Part shown: positions 23,634-36,369 of the stretch, one piece after another | Layout: the number at the start of each line of letters is the position of its first letter | How positions within the stretch are numbered: position 1 is the first letter of the stretch | NCBI GenBank assembly: GCA_947034895.1 | Contig: OX344762.1 | Coordinates: forward strand, 13,521,501-13,585,500 | Source of the DNA: Rhytidiadelphus loreus | Taxonomy: Eukaryota; Streptophyta; Bryopsida; Hypnales; Hylocomiaceae | Length of the DNA: 64,000 bases | Reading direction: 5' to 3' | Position numbers and translations under genes: made by a program | The notes under the pieces: generated by a model | What the model was told of the DNA's origin: nothing | The model's database searches: none | Seen by the model: only the letters and a program-made list of their open reading frames with translations

Positions 23634-24243
23634 ACAAACAAATGAAGTACCACCCCTCCCGGACATTTTATATTAGGAGCCAAGTTCGATTCCAAGTTGG
23701 CCCAAATTTCAATCCGGTGGGGTCAACTATTGGGCTCTAATATAAAGCAGGTCTTTGTCATCATCAATCAATAGTTTATGCCACTAAACGAATGTTGTCA
23801 TCATCAATGATTTATACCACTAAATAATGTTACATATTTAAAACCGAATTCTTTTTTGTTGAGATTTAATTTTCAGGAAAATACTTAATCGACAGAATGA
23901 TACCGAGCTTTCTAGCAGCTTCCGGTACTCCCTGCTGAATTCAGTGAAACACTCAAATTCTTGATCAAAGTATCTGCTGATATAACCAATATAAGCGTTA
24001 ACAAACAGAATACTCTCCAAGGTATTGTTATGCAGATTTACAAGCCCTTGTACTGAAAGTTGAAATTATGGGCAAAATAAAAATCGCCTCGTTGAAGTGT
24101 AACACAAAGGAGTTTTCCGTAAATTCTACAAAAATCAAAACTGTCATGCTGAACAGCATCCTTCTATAGTCAAACAAGTGGACCCACCCTAATGCCTATT
24201 TATCTGCAGAGTTGAGGCCGTTTCAGACTTACGATCGCGACTT

Positions 24244-27200
24244 TCAAGGGTCATTATCTGGTTTTTGAAGCTTTGATAGATCAGGAATCCACAAAACCAA
24301 TGCTACAGAGGCAGTGGCTAACAGAAACCGGCGAGGTGCCCACTTCACACACGCAGGCACCCCTGCGTTGTTCGTCCAGCATGCAACCTGGCAATTCATC
24401 AGAGTACAATTTAGCCAAACATTTGTTTCCTGACTCATAAAGATTTAGGGTCAATTTGCTAGCATGGCCAATCGTTGGAAAAAATATAAGGTTGCTAAAT
24501 TGGCAGATTTACTGAAGTGGTAAGGTAAGAACACCTCAAAGCATCCATAGTGAACTACATTAGTGGTTGTGTAGGGCCCCTCTTACCAAAGGAGGGCCCA
24601 TTTGCACTAACTCCTGGAGAAGTACAGTACACACGTAGAAAGCACATACCTACTCAAAGAAACCAGGTGAAGTGGAAACTCATGATCCAAAAAAACCGCA
24701 ACTTTGTGAAGGACAATGTACCTCAACACCCGACAGCGTATTCCATGCTCGCAAAGTGCCATCGCCTGAACCTGCAGCGATCCAACAGTTCAGTTAATAT
24801 GCAGAACATCAAGGTTCATAGTCGCTACCGGCAAAAATAGCACTCGCATGATGGAGTACTAGAGATAAGAGGAGATGCACAGTTGCAGAAACCCCTACAC
24901 ACTATGAAGAAGCATGAGAATTCTAGTCATTGGTCAATATATAGAGTACGGCAGGTCAGGAACAAAACCCGAAGGTCTCCAATATGACAAGCACAACCCT
25001 ATGCCTTGATTAAAGGAACGTCCAATGCCAGAATTACACAATAACGATGTTCCCCTTCGCAACAAATAGCTTAACTAACGCCAAGGCAACAAGTGAGTAT
25101 ACCTGCAATCACAAACTGTGCATCTGGGCTGAAGGAAGCCTCCAGTACCCCGCCATCAGGATTGGGTTCCAAAGTGAAACCATGAAGCTGTCATTATACC
25201 CAAGGCACCATCATTGTCAGAATGTTTATAACAAAAAATTGAACTCAAGTTAACGTACACAAACACCAGGATCGGGACAGTAACACTGCCTACCTTCTTC
25301 CCAGTATAAGCATCCACCACATACACATGACCATTGGATGTTGACAGTAGCATAAGCTTGCCGTCATTGCTAAATTTCATGCCAGACACTTCAGCTGTAT
25401 CACCTCCTACCAAGAATGTATCAAAGGGCCCCTGTTCCAGAAAATCATGTACTCATTAGGCATCATAAGGAAAATCAGAATGATATCGGAACCAAAAAAT
25501 AGGGCTTCGAAAAAACATAATGTACAATCAACGAATGGGAATTAAAACTGAGCAAGCATTTACCACAAGCACCAGTTTAGAACACTCTTCAAATGAGATC
25601 AAATGCAAATGGAAAGCAGACTACGAGGATACTCTTTTGCAAGCAACTTGACCTTGATTGGAGCAGTGATTGGCGAAGGAATTCATAAATAAGACAGTGC
25701 GCGATTCAAGCCAATGAAATTTTTGCAACGTCTCTCACAAAGGTCTATTTCAGGTTACATTGAACGAGGTCCATGCCCAGAGACCCAAATATTTTCACCA
25801 AAATGTAAAGCCATATCGGGTGATTAAAGCACATTCATTTTTTCATGTGAAATATGTGAAGGTTGCAATACGTATCACAACATTGTAAAAGTGTTTCACT
25901 GGAATTTAAAATATATGCCACTAGATATTGCACATTATTGGTGACCTACAGTAGGCACACCCAAACGAGCCAGGTGCCTACAAGCGCCACTTACTCGGAT
26001 GATCACAACGAGAACATCTCCTAAATCAATATGTACCTATTCTTCACGAAACAATTTTAGAACATCTACCAAAAAAACTTTTGACACTTCGTAACTTCTG
26101 CATAGGGTATCCAATTGATGTGTTCTTTGGTGCATTGGAATCTCCTGTCGTTTGTCAACCAGTAATTATAAAATTTTCATCAATCTAATAATAGAAACTG
26201 TAAAAAGTGGCAATTTTAGATGTCCCTACCTTAATGCAACTGTGGCTCAACAAATCATTTTTCAGAATCAATTAATCTATGTTACTATTAGCAACCAAAT
26301 GCAGTCTCCCCACAATGCCACTATCCCAAGGAGACAGAGCAAACAAATTGCTAACCTTGTCATACGATCGCACATCAAAGAGCTTGATAGCTCCACCTTC
26401 CATGGCCACAGCAAATACAAGGCCCTGTTGATCGTACGCAACAGCAGGTCTCCCTCTTACACGCAACAGCCCCTGAGTCAGGAATTGGCAATCATTATAC
26501 CAAAAAATCTTCATAAAAGGGAACTAAAAGTGAAAGACCAAAGAAGTTTACAAGAATTTTTTTTCCCTAAGCCAGTCCTAAACACTTGCAGGTCAAATCT
26601 TCCTCATACCCTTATGACCAACTCAATTGTCAATAGCTAGAAGGGCATCACCTAGAATAGTTCATTCCAGCTCACTAAGTGTTTCGATGAGTTCCTTAAA
26701 ACTTGTATTGACTGTGTCCAAATCCAATTCATGAAACTCCAAGGGCCTATACGTATATGACAGAAAAGCAGATACAGAAGCAACAACTATTTAGAAAGAA
26801 TGGCGCGAAAGCTGAAGGCAAAAGAAATCACTACCTGACACACATTAGTGCGTAGATCCCACAGACGAACAGTGTGGTCTAATGCACCAGACATGAAGCA
26901 GTCATTCTTGGGTGACATGCATAGTGACACCACCCTGCACTGCCATTACATCTTCACTTATGTCACAGCATGTACATGATACAGTGAAGATTTCGTTATT
27001 GAAACATACTGAAATCTACCGAAAATCGAAAAATAAACGATGGTCGCCATCGAAGCAAAGGAGATGAGTAGACGATATACGACACAAAATCAAGTCGCAC
27101 GATAATATCACCAGATTAAGATAGTGACCTGTCACGATGCCCTTTGAAGTAGCGCAAATATCGATTATCATACAAAGACAAATATCGCAAAGACTCTGCA

Positions 27201-28379
27201 AAATTCCCAACCAACAACGTCAGCTCAACAGACATTCTCCTTTACTGACAGTTGCCGTCACAAGATTGCCATCCTTTAATAACAATGAGATGGATAACGG
27301 TGACCTTACCATCCCCTTCCTTCTTTGAGGAGTAAATTACCGAACTGGTGTGATGTGTGAAACAAATTTGGTCCACTCCATACTTCTTGCTGTGAATTGT
27401 TTTCAGCGACCTGCTTGGGCAACAGGCATACGCAGACACGATCTGTAAATTTCACTAGCGATCTCATCTAGATATCAACAAAAGGCTAGAATGCAAAACT
27501 GCAAGCGATATCAGTGTATGAATAAAAATACGATAGGAAAATAATATGAGAGCTTCTTCCAATTGACGAAAGAGAGAACTTACGAGGCAGTAGCCGTATC
27601 ATAAAGACGTATAGAATCATCATCGGAGGCAGTTACAAGAAGATCTTCGGTTCGATGGAAATCTAGTGAATTAATCTTCGCTTTCTAGAAGCAGTAAACA
27701 CAACAAACATCCGAATCAAAACTCACACCCCCTCGCTTAATCTTAAAGCTCAAACATATTCTCAAACTTTAGATGTCAAGGTGACAGGACTCGACACTGC
27801 AGTCGTGGTTATTTGTTCAGGTGGCAGCTCGTGTGCTACGTCTCATGCGCAGTCACGAGATACAGAGCTCGACAACCGCAGTGCAACCACCGCATTACCG
27901 TAGGTCGCAGAGGAAACTACTATCCTAACAGTACATAAACCGCTACAGAGATCACACGAAGTACACAGCGGTAACAATAATTTTTTCCCAATTTCACTCA
28001 TTCTGACCACTAAAGTCAAGTAAAAACAAGGGGAAATTTACAATTTAATTCTTGGTTATTTTATCAAAAACAAAACGTTTCTGAGAGTCCTGGATCCCTC
28101 CGTGCGCGAAAATACATAGACACTAAATGCAGTAGCCCAGAGCCCTAAAAAACGACCTTACAAATGTGACCAATGCCACACCTCGGACTTCAATCCTCAC
28201 GAAACAAGAGATGACAATTTGCAGTACATGATAGCAGACTGTTGTACAAAGGCAAAGACATTCCACTCCAAAGAACACGAAGGACGTACATAATCCTTGA
28301 AGACCGCACCCATGCCCATGCTCTTGATAACCGTGTCATTGAGATCATACGCAAATTTCCGCTTCTCCTCCATGATCAT
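24244..28379 (-). CDS. WDR82: WDR82/SWD2 orthologue (S2L-type), WD40 protein, 330 aa
   Basis: Ten minus-strand exons: 28379-28290, 27684-27584, 27410-27310, 27195-27129, 26934-26835, 26472-26356, 25431-25294, 25187-25103, 24771-24722 and 24387-24244. All are GT-AG with unbroken phase. The protein opens with a basic-acidic N-terminus and [14 protein letters not shown]. It continues with seven-bladed WD40 landmarks: [122 protein letters not shown] and [14 protein letters not shown]. This is the WDR82/Swd2/Arabidopsis S2L family. It is known to serve COMPASS-type H3K4 methyltransferases and the cleavage-polyadenylation/PP1 termination machinery in the nucleus. Its length is normal for the family. 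Start: first ATG (Met-Ile-Met) after a GA-rich leader; the second Met is equally possible. Confidence 0.95.
26021..26195 (+). repeat. Family 4 interspersed repeat in a WDR82 intron
   Basis: AATCAATATGTACCTATTC, GAACATCTACCAAAAAAAC, TTTGGTGCATTGGAATCTCC and TCAATCTAATAATAG match 17446-17640 in order. It lies in the intron between exons 6 and 7. Confidence 0.6.
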
Positions 28380-28386
28380 GCAACTG

Positions 28387-28390
<4 letters not shown>

Positions 28391-28424
<34 letters not shown>
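28391..28424 (-). repeat. GA dinucleotide tract in the WDR82 5' leader
   Basis: A run of CT on the plus strand (GA on the coding strand) ends about 12 bases before the WDR82 start codon. Such tracts are common in plant 5' leaders and can bind GAGA-type factors; any role here is inferred. Confidence 0.85.
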
Positions 28425-28429
<5 letters not shown>

Positions 28430-28528
28430 AGAATCGAAAACTCGCTTTCATCGCACTCGCGTAATCCGCAGATCCAAGCTTGACTAGCTCGGCAATAAGC
28501 TTAACTTCGATCGAAAGGGAAGCTCGCA

Positions 28529-28544
28529 GAAGGGTTAGGGTTTT
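28529..28544 (-). promoter_or_regulatory. Telo-box-like motif upstream of WDR82
   Basis: The coding strand reads AAAACCCTAACCCTT about 150 bases upstream of the start codon. Telo boxes (AAACCCTA) are known promoter/leader elements of growth-related plant genes. Similar motifs occur near 3812, 38745 and 53963. Confidence 0.45.
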
Positions 28545-28607
28545 GGATATGAAAATCATCCGTTAACTGTTAGATGGATGTGCAAGTGTGATGCCTCAAA
28601 ACATGGC

Positions 28608-29505
28608 TTAAATGCCTTTTTTTAGCCAAAAAACACTCAAAATTGCCATTTCTATTGCAAAGAGTAAAAAAAATTTGAAAATTGTTTTTATTTTTTGAAC
28701 ATCTAACCAAAGGATCTTATATGTAACTAGTATGAAAATGCGTGGAATAAATTTCAGAAATTTTGACCACACAAATTGCGCATTTAAAGTGAAGAAAACA
28801 AGTTTTTTTGCACATTGCAAGATTATATTATTTGACTCTGAACCTTCTTAATTTAAATTTTTTGCACTACAAAGTTTCAAGGTTTAAATCTTTCTGGTGG
28901 AGAACTGAGTTGAGAGTCTACGAAAAAAATAAAAATTCAAAAAAACTTAATTTTCATTCTTTAAAAAATTGTTAAGTAGAAGGAAAGTCTAAACCTTTGA
29001 TATTTCTAAGATGGAATTAAAACGTACTAATGCCAATGGTGAGATTGTTGTAGCAATCAAACTAAACCATGTAGAACTTTCTTTTCTAAAAAAATGTAAA
29101 AATTGCACTCATAAATGAATCCTACAAGTTATTTTTTCAAGAAGATGCTTAGATTGCCCAAGAAACAAGATTGTTCATAAATTTCACATCACTTATCCAA
29201 ATGAAATGAACCAAAGCTTTCCATGTAGAGAAAACATATAATCTATGAGGAAAAATAAAATTTTAAGTCACTTTCAAATTTTTTTTTTGTTGCCCAATCT
29301 CCCCTATTTTGAGCTTATCTAGGCATAACTTTTGTTCCTAGGCACCAATTGAAAAAATAATAAGTTTTTTTATCTAGGCATGAAGATAATCAGTTTTTTT
29401 ATCTTAAAAAAAAGATTCAAAAAATCATGACAAAAATGGAGACCGTAGGTACCTGCCTGAAATCCAATTTGTTCCTCGAAGGGACAATGGTCTTTAAGGG
29501 ATTAA
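28608..29505 (+). mobile_element. Long TTAA MITE, uninterrupted reference copy (898 bp)
   Basis: The left end is decayed (GGCTTAAATGCC); the right end is GTCTTTAAGGGATTAA. It is the best uninterrupted copy for reading the inner order: CTCAAAATTGCCATTTC, ATCTAACCAAAGGATCTTAT, GTTGCCCAATCTCCCC, GACCGTAGGTACCTGCC. It is non-coding and starts only about 230 bp upstream of the WDR82 start codon. Confidence 0.75.
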
Positions 29506-31164
29506 TTTATATTGAATTTGACCTTCACATAGGGTATGTTTATCTCCTACTTGACAATTGTAAACAATTTGTATTAAAACATTAAACCCCATCTAATTTG
29601 GATAATTTAGATAAGATATATTTTACAAAGAAACATTTATTGACTATCGACCATAGGGGAAGAGGCTTTGCTTTGACAGAAGCTACATGTGAAGAAATTT
29701 GAGTGTTGAATTTATCTTGATTCAATTAATTTTACAATTGACTTTAGTTATTGCTTATTCATATTTAAACTAAATGCTTAGATGACCTTTTGGATTGTGC
29801 AATTTAGGTTAATTGTGTAGACAATGCAGAGCTACATTAGTATTACTAGTGATTAGTTTTCAAGTATTGCCTTCATTCTTCAAAATTGTTAGGATTTTCT
29901 AGGTTGTGCAAGAATTTATATATACATGCAACTTGTCAATCTTGTGGTGTCCTTTGAACATGAATTGCAAATTTGAAGTCTTTAATGCAAAGGTTAACTA
30001 GTAGGTACAAGAGTTTGATAGCATTATTACATATCATGCCACAAGTGACCACATTTCATTACACTTCAAAATCTTTGATTTGAAGAGTTTCACCACCACC
30101 AAAAAAAATTTGGACATTTTACAAGCATTTGCCAAAACATGCTTCAAAAAGTGGTTATTAAATGTTGTCATGTCCCTTTCCACTAACACCACTACAAAGG
30201 CTAAGTAGAAACGGACCTTAAGAGAGAGAATTATCTCCAACCCTTTAAGTTTAGGTTGATTTAATTTATGAATCTATTCATCTTAAGTCCTAAATCAAAA
30301 TACGAGGATAACATTTTGCTTTTGGATGACTCCTAACAAATTCTTCATTTCAAATTATTGAATATTTTTTATAAATATTGTAATCATTTTTTCAAAAACA
30401 CCACAATTAAAATCCATATTATAGGGACATATATTTTATTTCATGAAAAAAAAAACCCAAAGAACAATAATTCCCTTTTTCTAGCCTTTCTAAGGCAAAA
30501 CTATAAATTAAGAGTTGCATACAAGGTAGGTTGCACATATTACATATTGAATCTTTCTAAGTACAACAATACAAAAAAATCACAAAATCATATCATTTTT
30601 CTTGATGAATTCACTCTAAATTCAACATTTCATTTTCTAAAGTTGTATACATTCTAATAGACATCTTGTAATTGGATGCACTCATCTAATAGATATCTCA
30701 ATAGACAATTATGTTGACATGGCAAAGAAAGTGGTGTCAATATTCAATATTTGTACACTACAATAGGAATTCATTTTAGAACAATGGTAATAGTGTTAGT
30801 ATTTATGATGACAATTTGTAGCTCAAAATTGCACGTGGCTCAAATATTAAATAAGGAAGAGACACTTGTAGTGGAAATTGCATATTTTGACAATTCCTAC
30901 TAATTCAATCAATACATGAAAAATCTAAAAGGTAACAAATAATAGAAATAAAATCCAAAACGCAATTGGTATACTTCATGTCAAAAAATGTATAACAAAT
31001 TAAAATAACAAGCAAAATAACATTAAAAAATAAAATAATTATATGAAAAGTTTAAATTAGAAACAAAATCTTTGTATGAAATATAAGACCTTGTTCAACT
31101 TTGTCATATATAGATGTGTTGGATTTTCATTTGAAAATATAAGTTTTATGCAAAATAAAACTAA
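29506..31164. other. AT-rich intergenic DNA, nothing recognised
   Basis: 3' flank of the PKA regulatory subunit gene. The open frames at 30034-30240 and 30358-30657 are low-complexity and match no family I know. Confidence 0.4.
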
Positions 31165-34100
31165 CTAGCCAAGAGATCTTGATGCTGATTGATATTCCAT
31201 TTTTTTGCGATGCAAAATATCTTCAAGTTTTCCTAACAACCTCTGCAATTAATTATTTTTTTTGTAATTATCATTTTCATAGCACCAAATTAGTGTCATT
31301 GATTGTAAATAAAATAAAATAATTAGTTTATAATGAAAATTACTCATCATTTGTTAGAAAAAATACATGTTAGTTTTGGGGTTGTTTAGAATATTACAAA
31401 AGATAAAACAAATGAACTAAATTTACATTAAAGCTTTCTCCATCAATGGAAACCACTTTGCAATTGGATGTTGCTAAAACAGATGCAGCTCGTGGTTCAT
31501 TATTTAATAGAGCTAACTCGCCAAAATAATCACCAATGCCATACTTCATAACAACTTGACCTCTAGTTTTAGCTTCAGCTGTACCCTATAAAACCATTTG
31601 TAATTTTGAATTATCTACAAGCATGGCATATGACTATATGAGCATAATGTGTATAAATTATGGCTTATTAAATTTACATGACATAATAAATCTAATGTCT
31701 CACAACTAAAAAATTGATTTTCAATGATGATTTTAGATTATATAATAATAATTGAATAAAACAACATATTATCTTAGAATAAAATTGAAACACTATCCAA
31801 AAATATAAAATAATTCTTATAAATAAATCAAAATGAACTTACTAAAAAATTGATGAATAGGAAAATTAATCAAATATTTTTAATGATTATTTTGAAGTTT
31901 TTGATTAAGTAAATTTGAATAAAAAATTTCATACCTCAACCAAAAAATAAAATTTATCTCCAGGTGTACCTTCAACAATGATAGACTCTCCAGAATCAAA
32001 ATATTCAGGTTCTAAAACATCAGCGATAGCTGATCGTTCGTACATATCAAGACTCTACTAAAAACACAAAATTTGAAAAAAATTAGTAGCATTTCACAAA
32101 TTAGTTATATTTTAAATTGTACATTTATGATGTAAGCAACTCAATTATTTGATAATAATACAAAATTATTGTTGACAATTTAATGCAACAAAATTGAATT
32201 CAATTTTTTACTTTGGATGTTTTTGTCTTTTCAAACAATATATTCTTAAATATAAAATTCAATATCAAAATATGAAGTAATAAAATTTTCATACTTGAAA
32301 TTTTCATTACTCATTTTGTATCCAAGTCAAGTGTAATGTGTAAAATTTTAGAAAAATAAATTATTATATTTTAACATTTTAAATTTTAAAGCATTTAAAC
32401 TCATTGCATTCATATTAATCCCAAATAGACATACTTTGTAATTATTATTAACAACAAAACTATATTTAAAAAAATCCTAAGTTTAATTTGGCCTTAAAAA
32501 GCTTTATAGAGATATGTGTATTATATTCTTACAACTTGTAACTATGTATTTTCAATGATAGTAAAGGTTTTTAATGATTTTGTTAAAAAAATTATATTAA
32601 AAAAGAATTTTTTTTGATAAAAAAAACTTTTTGAGTTAGATTTCACTTTAAACACCCCTCAACATCAAAAAAACAATAAAGTTCTTAAATTTTGTAGTTC
32701 ATGATTATTTTAACGAAACAAATACTAGACTTAACAAACTCTCACCAAAAACCTGAATCACTCAAATTTGACTTTGATGTAAAATGTAAACAAAGCCAAG
32801 CATGAATTTTCAACTTTGCAATTTTGGAAGATGAGCCTCTTATTGATTAGTTAAATGTTATTTTATAAAAAAATGTTCTTTTAGGATCGAAGAAATAAAA
32901 TTCAAGGTTTCATTTTTAGGTAGGGTATTTAAAAACAACTTTTCAAATTTATATTTATATTTTTTATAAATTTATTTAATATGAAGTTGTATGTAAGTTG
33001 ATTTTATAAAATAACAAAATAAAACATATAGAAGAAGAAGAAAATCTCACAAATTCTTATAATCTAGTAAGTGTAAAATACAAATTACCTTCAAAAGAGG
33101 AACATTGGTTAGGAATTCTTCATACAACTCTCGTTTTTGAGCAGTTGATGTCATCAAAATTGCTCTGAATGTCCCACGATCCATTGCCCATAGTATACAA
33201 TCTGTAGTAGCCTACAAATAGTTTGTATCAACATTAAGAAGTCAACAACTTCAACAAAATAGAACAAATAATATAAAAATATTATTTTGGATTAAAAATT
33301 ATTATTATAGTCTATCATTAATAATATTAAGTTATTTCATTGTTATATGATATTGCAATGAATGTATACAAATATATACATTGTGATCTACTCACTTTGA
33401 TAGTTGCAGCACGAGGGGCATCATAAAGAAGAGCAAGTTCCCCAAAGCTATCACCTGTAGAATAAGTATGTACAAGCTGAGGTTCATTTTTTTCCTTTGA
33501 AATCCACACTTCACATGATCCAGCCTGCCATTAATTGTGTTCTATATTATGCAATCAATTAATATATTTTCCAATAATTATTTTTTAGTTGTGATATTCT
33601 TCAATATATTCTTTATTTAAATATATTTTAAGTTACTAAAGCTCTTTTAAAAGGATTTTAAAACTTCATATCATCATTGAGATACATCACATGCATCTAA
33701 AATTTACCATTGTAAAAATAGTCATTAATTTATCATCATATGAATTAAAATTTGAACAACTAACTTTGATAAAAACAAAGTCTTACAAACTTTCAACAAT
33801 ATGAATATAAAAATATTATTGGTTTCTAGAATTAGATTCAATAGCTTGTGTTCTAAAGTTTTTATCATTTTTAAATAAAAATATTAGATCATGATATACA
33901 ATACCTCGATCAAATAAAAATTGGAACCAGATTCGCCTTGTTTGATGATAATATCACCTCTTCTATATTTTTCTTCTTCTACAGCATCAATCACCTATTA
34001 CCTTAATTTGAATGTGTTGCTCAGATACATAATTAAAATTTATATAGAAGAAATGCTCTGTGTGACAAATTCAAAATTGCCCAAACACACAAGGTACAAT

Positions 34101-35712
34101 TTGAATTTCTTGATCATCCCTCAATAGATGAATTATACTTTATCATTCATATCTATAGTTTTTTTCTCCATTTGTAATATTAAAAAATAAGTCAAAATGA
34201 AATAAAATGCAATAATATACATCACCTATATACAAAATTGCATTTCTAAAAATAAGTACCGTTTTCATTTGTTCTTTATCAAGACATTTAAAAATATAAT
34301 TTTTTTCTATTGCTTTTTTAATTCTTTTTTTTGCATCATCAGATTTAGGAATAACCTACATACATCAACATAATTGAAAACTTATAGCAATGTAACATCC
34401 TATATTAAATTGAACATACCAATTCTAAATAGTACACAAAATAGTATCAATGTATTTTGAAAATTTTGAAAATATCAATTCCATATAGTATCATTTATTT
34501 TATCAATGTTTTATTGTGTTAAAATTATAATATACCTTTGGTACATATGTAGCATCTACAATAGTAGATTCAGCACTAACTCCAATCCTTCGAAAAGATA
34601 ATGTTCGTCTTCGCTTAGCCTTCAATAAATATAGAATTTTGAATGAATTTTCCATATAGAAGTATCAATAAATGAAATTTATAAAATTCATAAAACCAAT
34701 TTTTTAAAATTAATAATTTTTTAAAATTTGATAACTTTTCATCATAAGTCATTAAATAGATGTATTTATATGTATGTAAATGAAAGATTTGATCTAGAAG
34801 TTACACTTAGAAATAGACTAAAATTTTAAATGTGCTTAAAATACTTAAAACAATTGGTTTGAGATGTTAGAAAGTATATTAAAAAAATACATTTTACAAC
34901 AAGCAAGGAATTATTCAACACATTTATTGTGCAATTTATAATAATAAAATTTTATTCATTGTAAATGAATATAATCAATTGGTACAATCAATAAATTTAA
35001 TTTAAAAAATATTTAATACTTTTGTATACATTAGCACCTTTGAAAGCATAGAGCCCATTTGAATTTTTTTTCTATTGAATTTCAAATTGTTTGTATTTTT
35101 ATAATTTACAAAATTGATATATTTAGATTGATTGAATGCAAGTTTTTCTAACAATAATGTTTATTTTAATTTTAGGGTTTTAATAATTATTTGTTTCAAA
35201 CGAATGAACATACGTCGTCATCCATTGGTTAAAAATTCACACTTACATTTGGATTTTTATTTATTTATTCATTTTTGTATAATTCTTTTGAAATTATACA
35301 TTTTTCTTTGATGATTTTATTCTTATACCTATAATAAATGTTCCCTCCAATTAATAACATTGAAAATTGTGAATCAATACAATCTTCTAATTGATTAAGT
35401 GTTTTTTATATTAAATATTAAAAGAAATTCTTACCAATTTAGAAATGAAGTAAATGTTTTTCAAAATATTAGGCATCTATAAATAATCTTTGGGAATATA
35501 ATCTTTGATTATTAGAGGTATAAATGTAAAGTATAACTTCAAACTTCATAAATTAACAAATAATAAAAGACATGCATAAATTTTTAATTGATAAAATTTG
35601 AATGCTTTTAAAATTTTGACATTATGTAGGATATAAAGATTGACGATTAGGCAAAATAATGGAACCTTACTTCTTCTGATTCTGTTTTACAAACTTTACT
35701 GCTAGAAGCCAT
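31165..35712 (-). CDS. PKAR: cAMP-dependent protein kinase regulatory subunit (PKA-R), 306 aa, complete
   Basis: Nine minus-strand exons: 35712-35671, 34619-34536, 34355-34260, 33994-33905, 33524-33396, 33211-33089, 32054-31935, 31585-31427 and 31242-31165. All are GT-AG and the frame closes exactly. Residues 24-31 read RRIGVSAE, an RI-type pseudosubstrate inhibitor site with Gly27 in place of the phosphorylated Ser. Two cyclic-nucleotide-binding domains follow. Cassette A is FGELALLYDAPRAAT (Glu133, Arg142); cassette B is FGELALLNNEPRAAS (Glu251, Arg260). The Ala after each Arg is the cAMP type, where PKG has Thr. The linker KRELYEEFLTNVPLLKSLD matches the animal RI linker. The expected role is to hold a PKA catalytic subunit inactive until cAMP binds. 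At about 306 aa it is roughly 70 shorter than animal RI: only 23 residues precede the inhibitor site, so the dimerisation/docking domain is absent. Start: first ATG after an upstream in-frame stop. Codons are strongly A/T-ending. Confidence 0.95.
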
Positions 35713-36369
35713 AATTTTAGGAAAAATGATTCCACAATCAATGACTTGGGATCTTTAGTTTTGATATCTAAAACACAACAATTATATAAAAAGAAGAAAT
35801 TACACAAGCTTATAAGCTTCAATGTCAACTAGGTGGCTATTGTTGCATAACTTTGGAAAATCCATCAAAGTTAGGTACAAAATATTATAGAGGTTAGTCT
35901 TTATTTATTTTTGAAGTCACAAGAGCACAAATTGATGATTCTATTAGAAGATGATGCCTTGTGTAACTTAGATGTTGTTAGAACTAGTAAAAACATAATA
36001 AGGACAAATCCAATAATAATTAGCTATTTTTTTTCAAATTGAATGAAAAACTTCTCTTAATTAGTTAAATTTTTAAGTCAATCAACAATTTAACACAAAT
36101 TAGAATAAAAAATCAACTTTCATATTTAAAAAAATAAATGTTGAAATGGAGTTAAATTTTAATTAAAAAAGATGAAGAACCTCTATGATGAGCAAAAAGC
36201 AATAATAATAAAATTCTATGACAAAGACCCCCTCAAATGAAAAAATAGTTATATATTAATTCTATTCCACTTTAACCAATGAATATAAAAATTGACTAAA
36301 AAATAAACTTAAACTCAAATACTTAAGCTCCTAAAGTTCTATGATTGAGGCCCATAACTACTCTAACTA
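35713..36369. other. 5' flank of the PKA-R gene, AT-rich
   Basis: No further coding exon with a docking-domain signature is seen here or in the first intron (34620-35670). No distinct promoter motif stands out from the AT-rich background. Confidence 0.35.

Noticed and set aside
28391..28424. CT tract and other short repeats as a CRISPR-like array
   Set aside because: Simple-sequence repeat without spacers, in a eukaryotic genome.
28529..28544. TTAGGG-like repeats as interstitial telomere tracts
   Set aside because: Each site has one or two units only; they fit telo-box promoter motifs or MITE termini, not telomeric arrays.
31165..35712. Reading the cyclic-nucleotide-binding gene as part of a PKG or PP2C-PKG fusion
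   Set aside because: It ends with its own stop after the second domain, has a PKA-type inhibitor site and RAA cassettes, and no kinase or phosphatase exons lie next to it.
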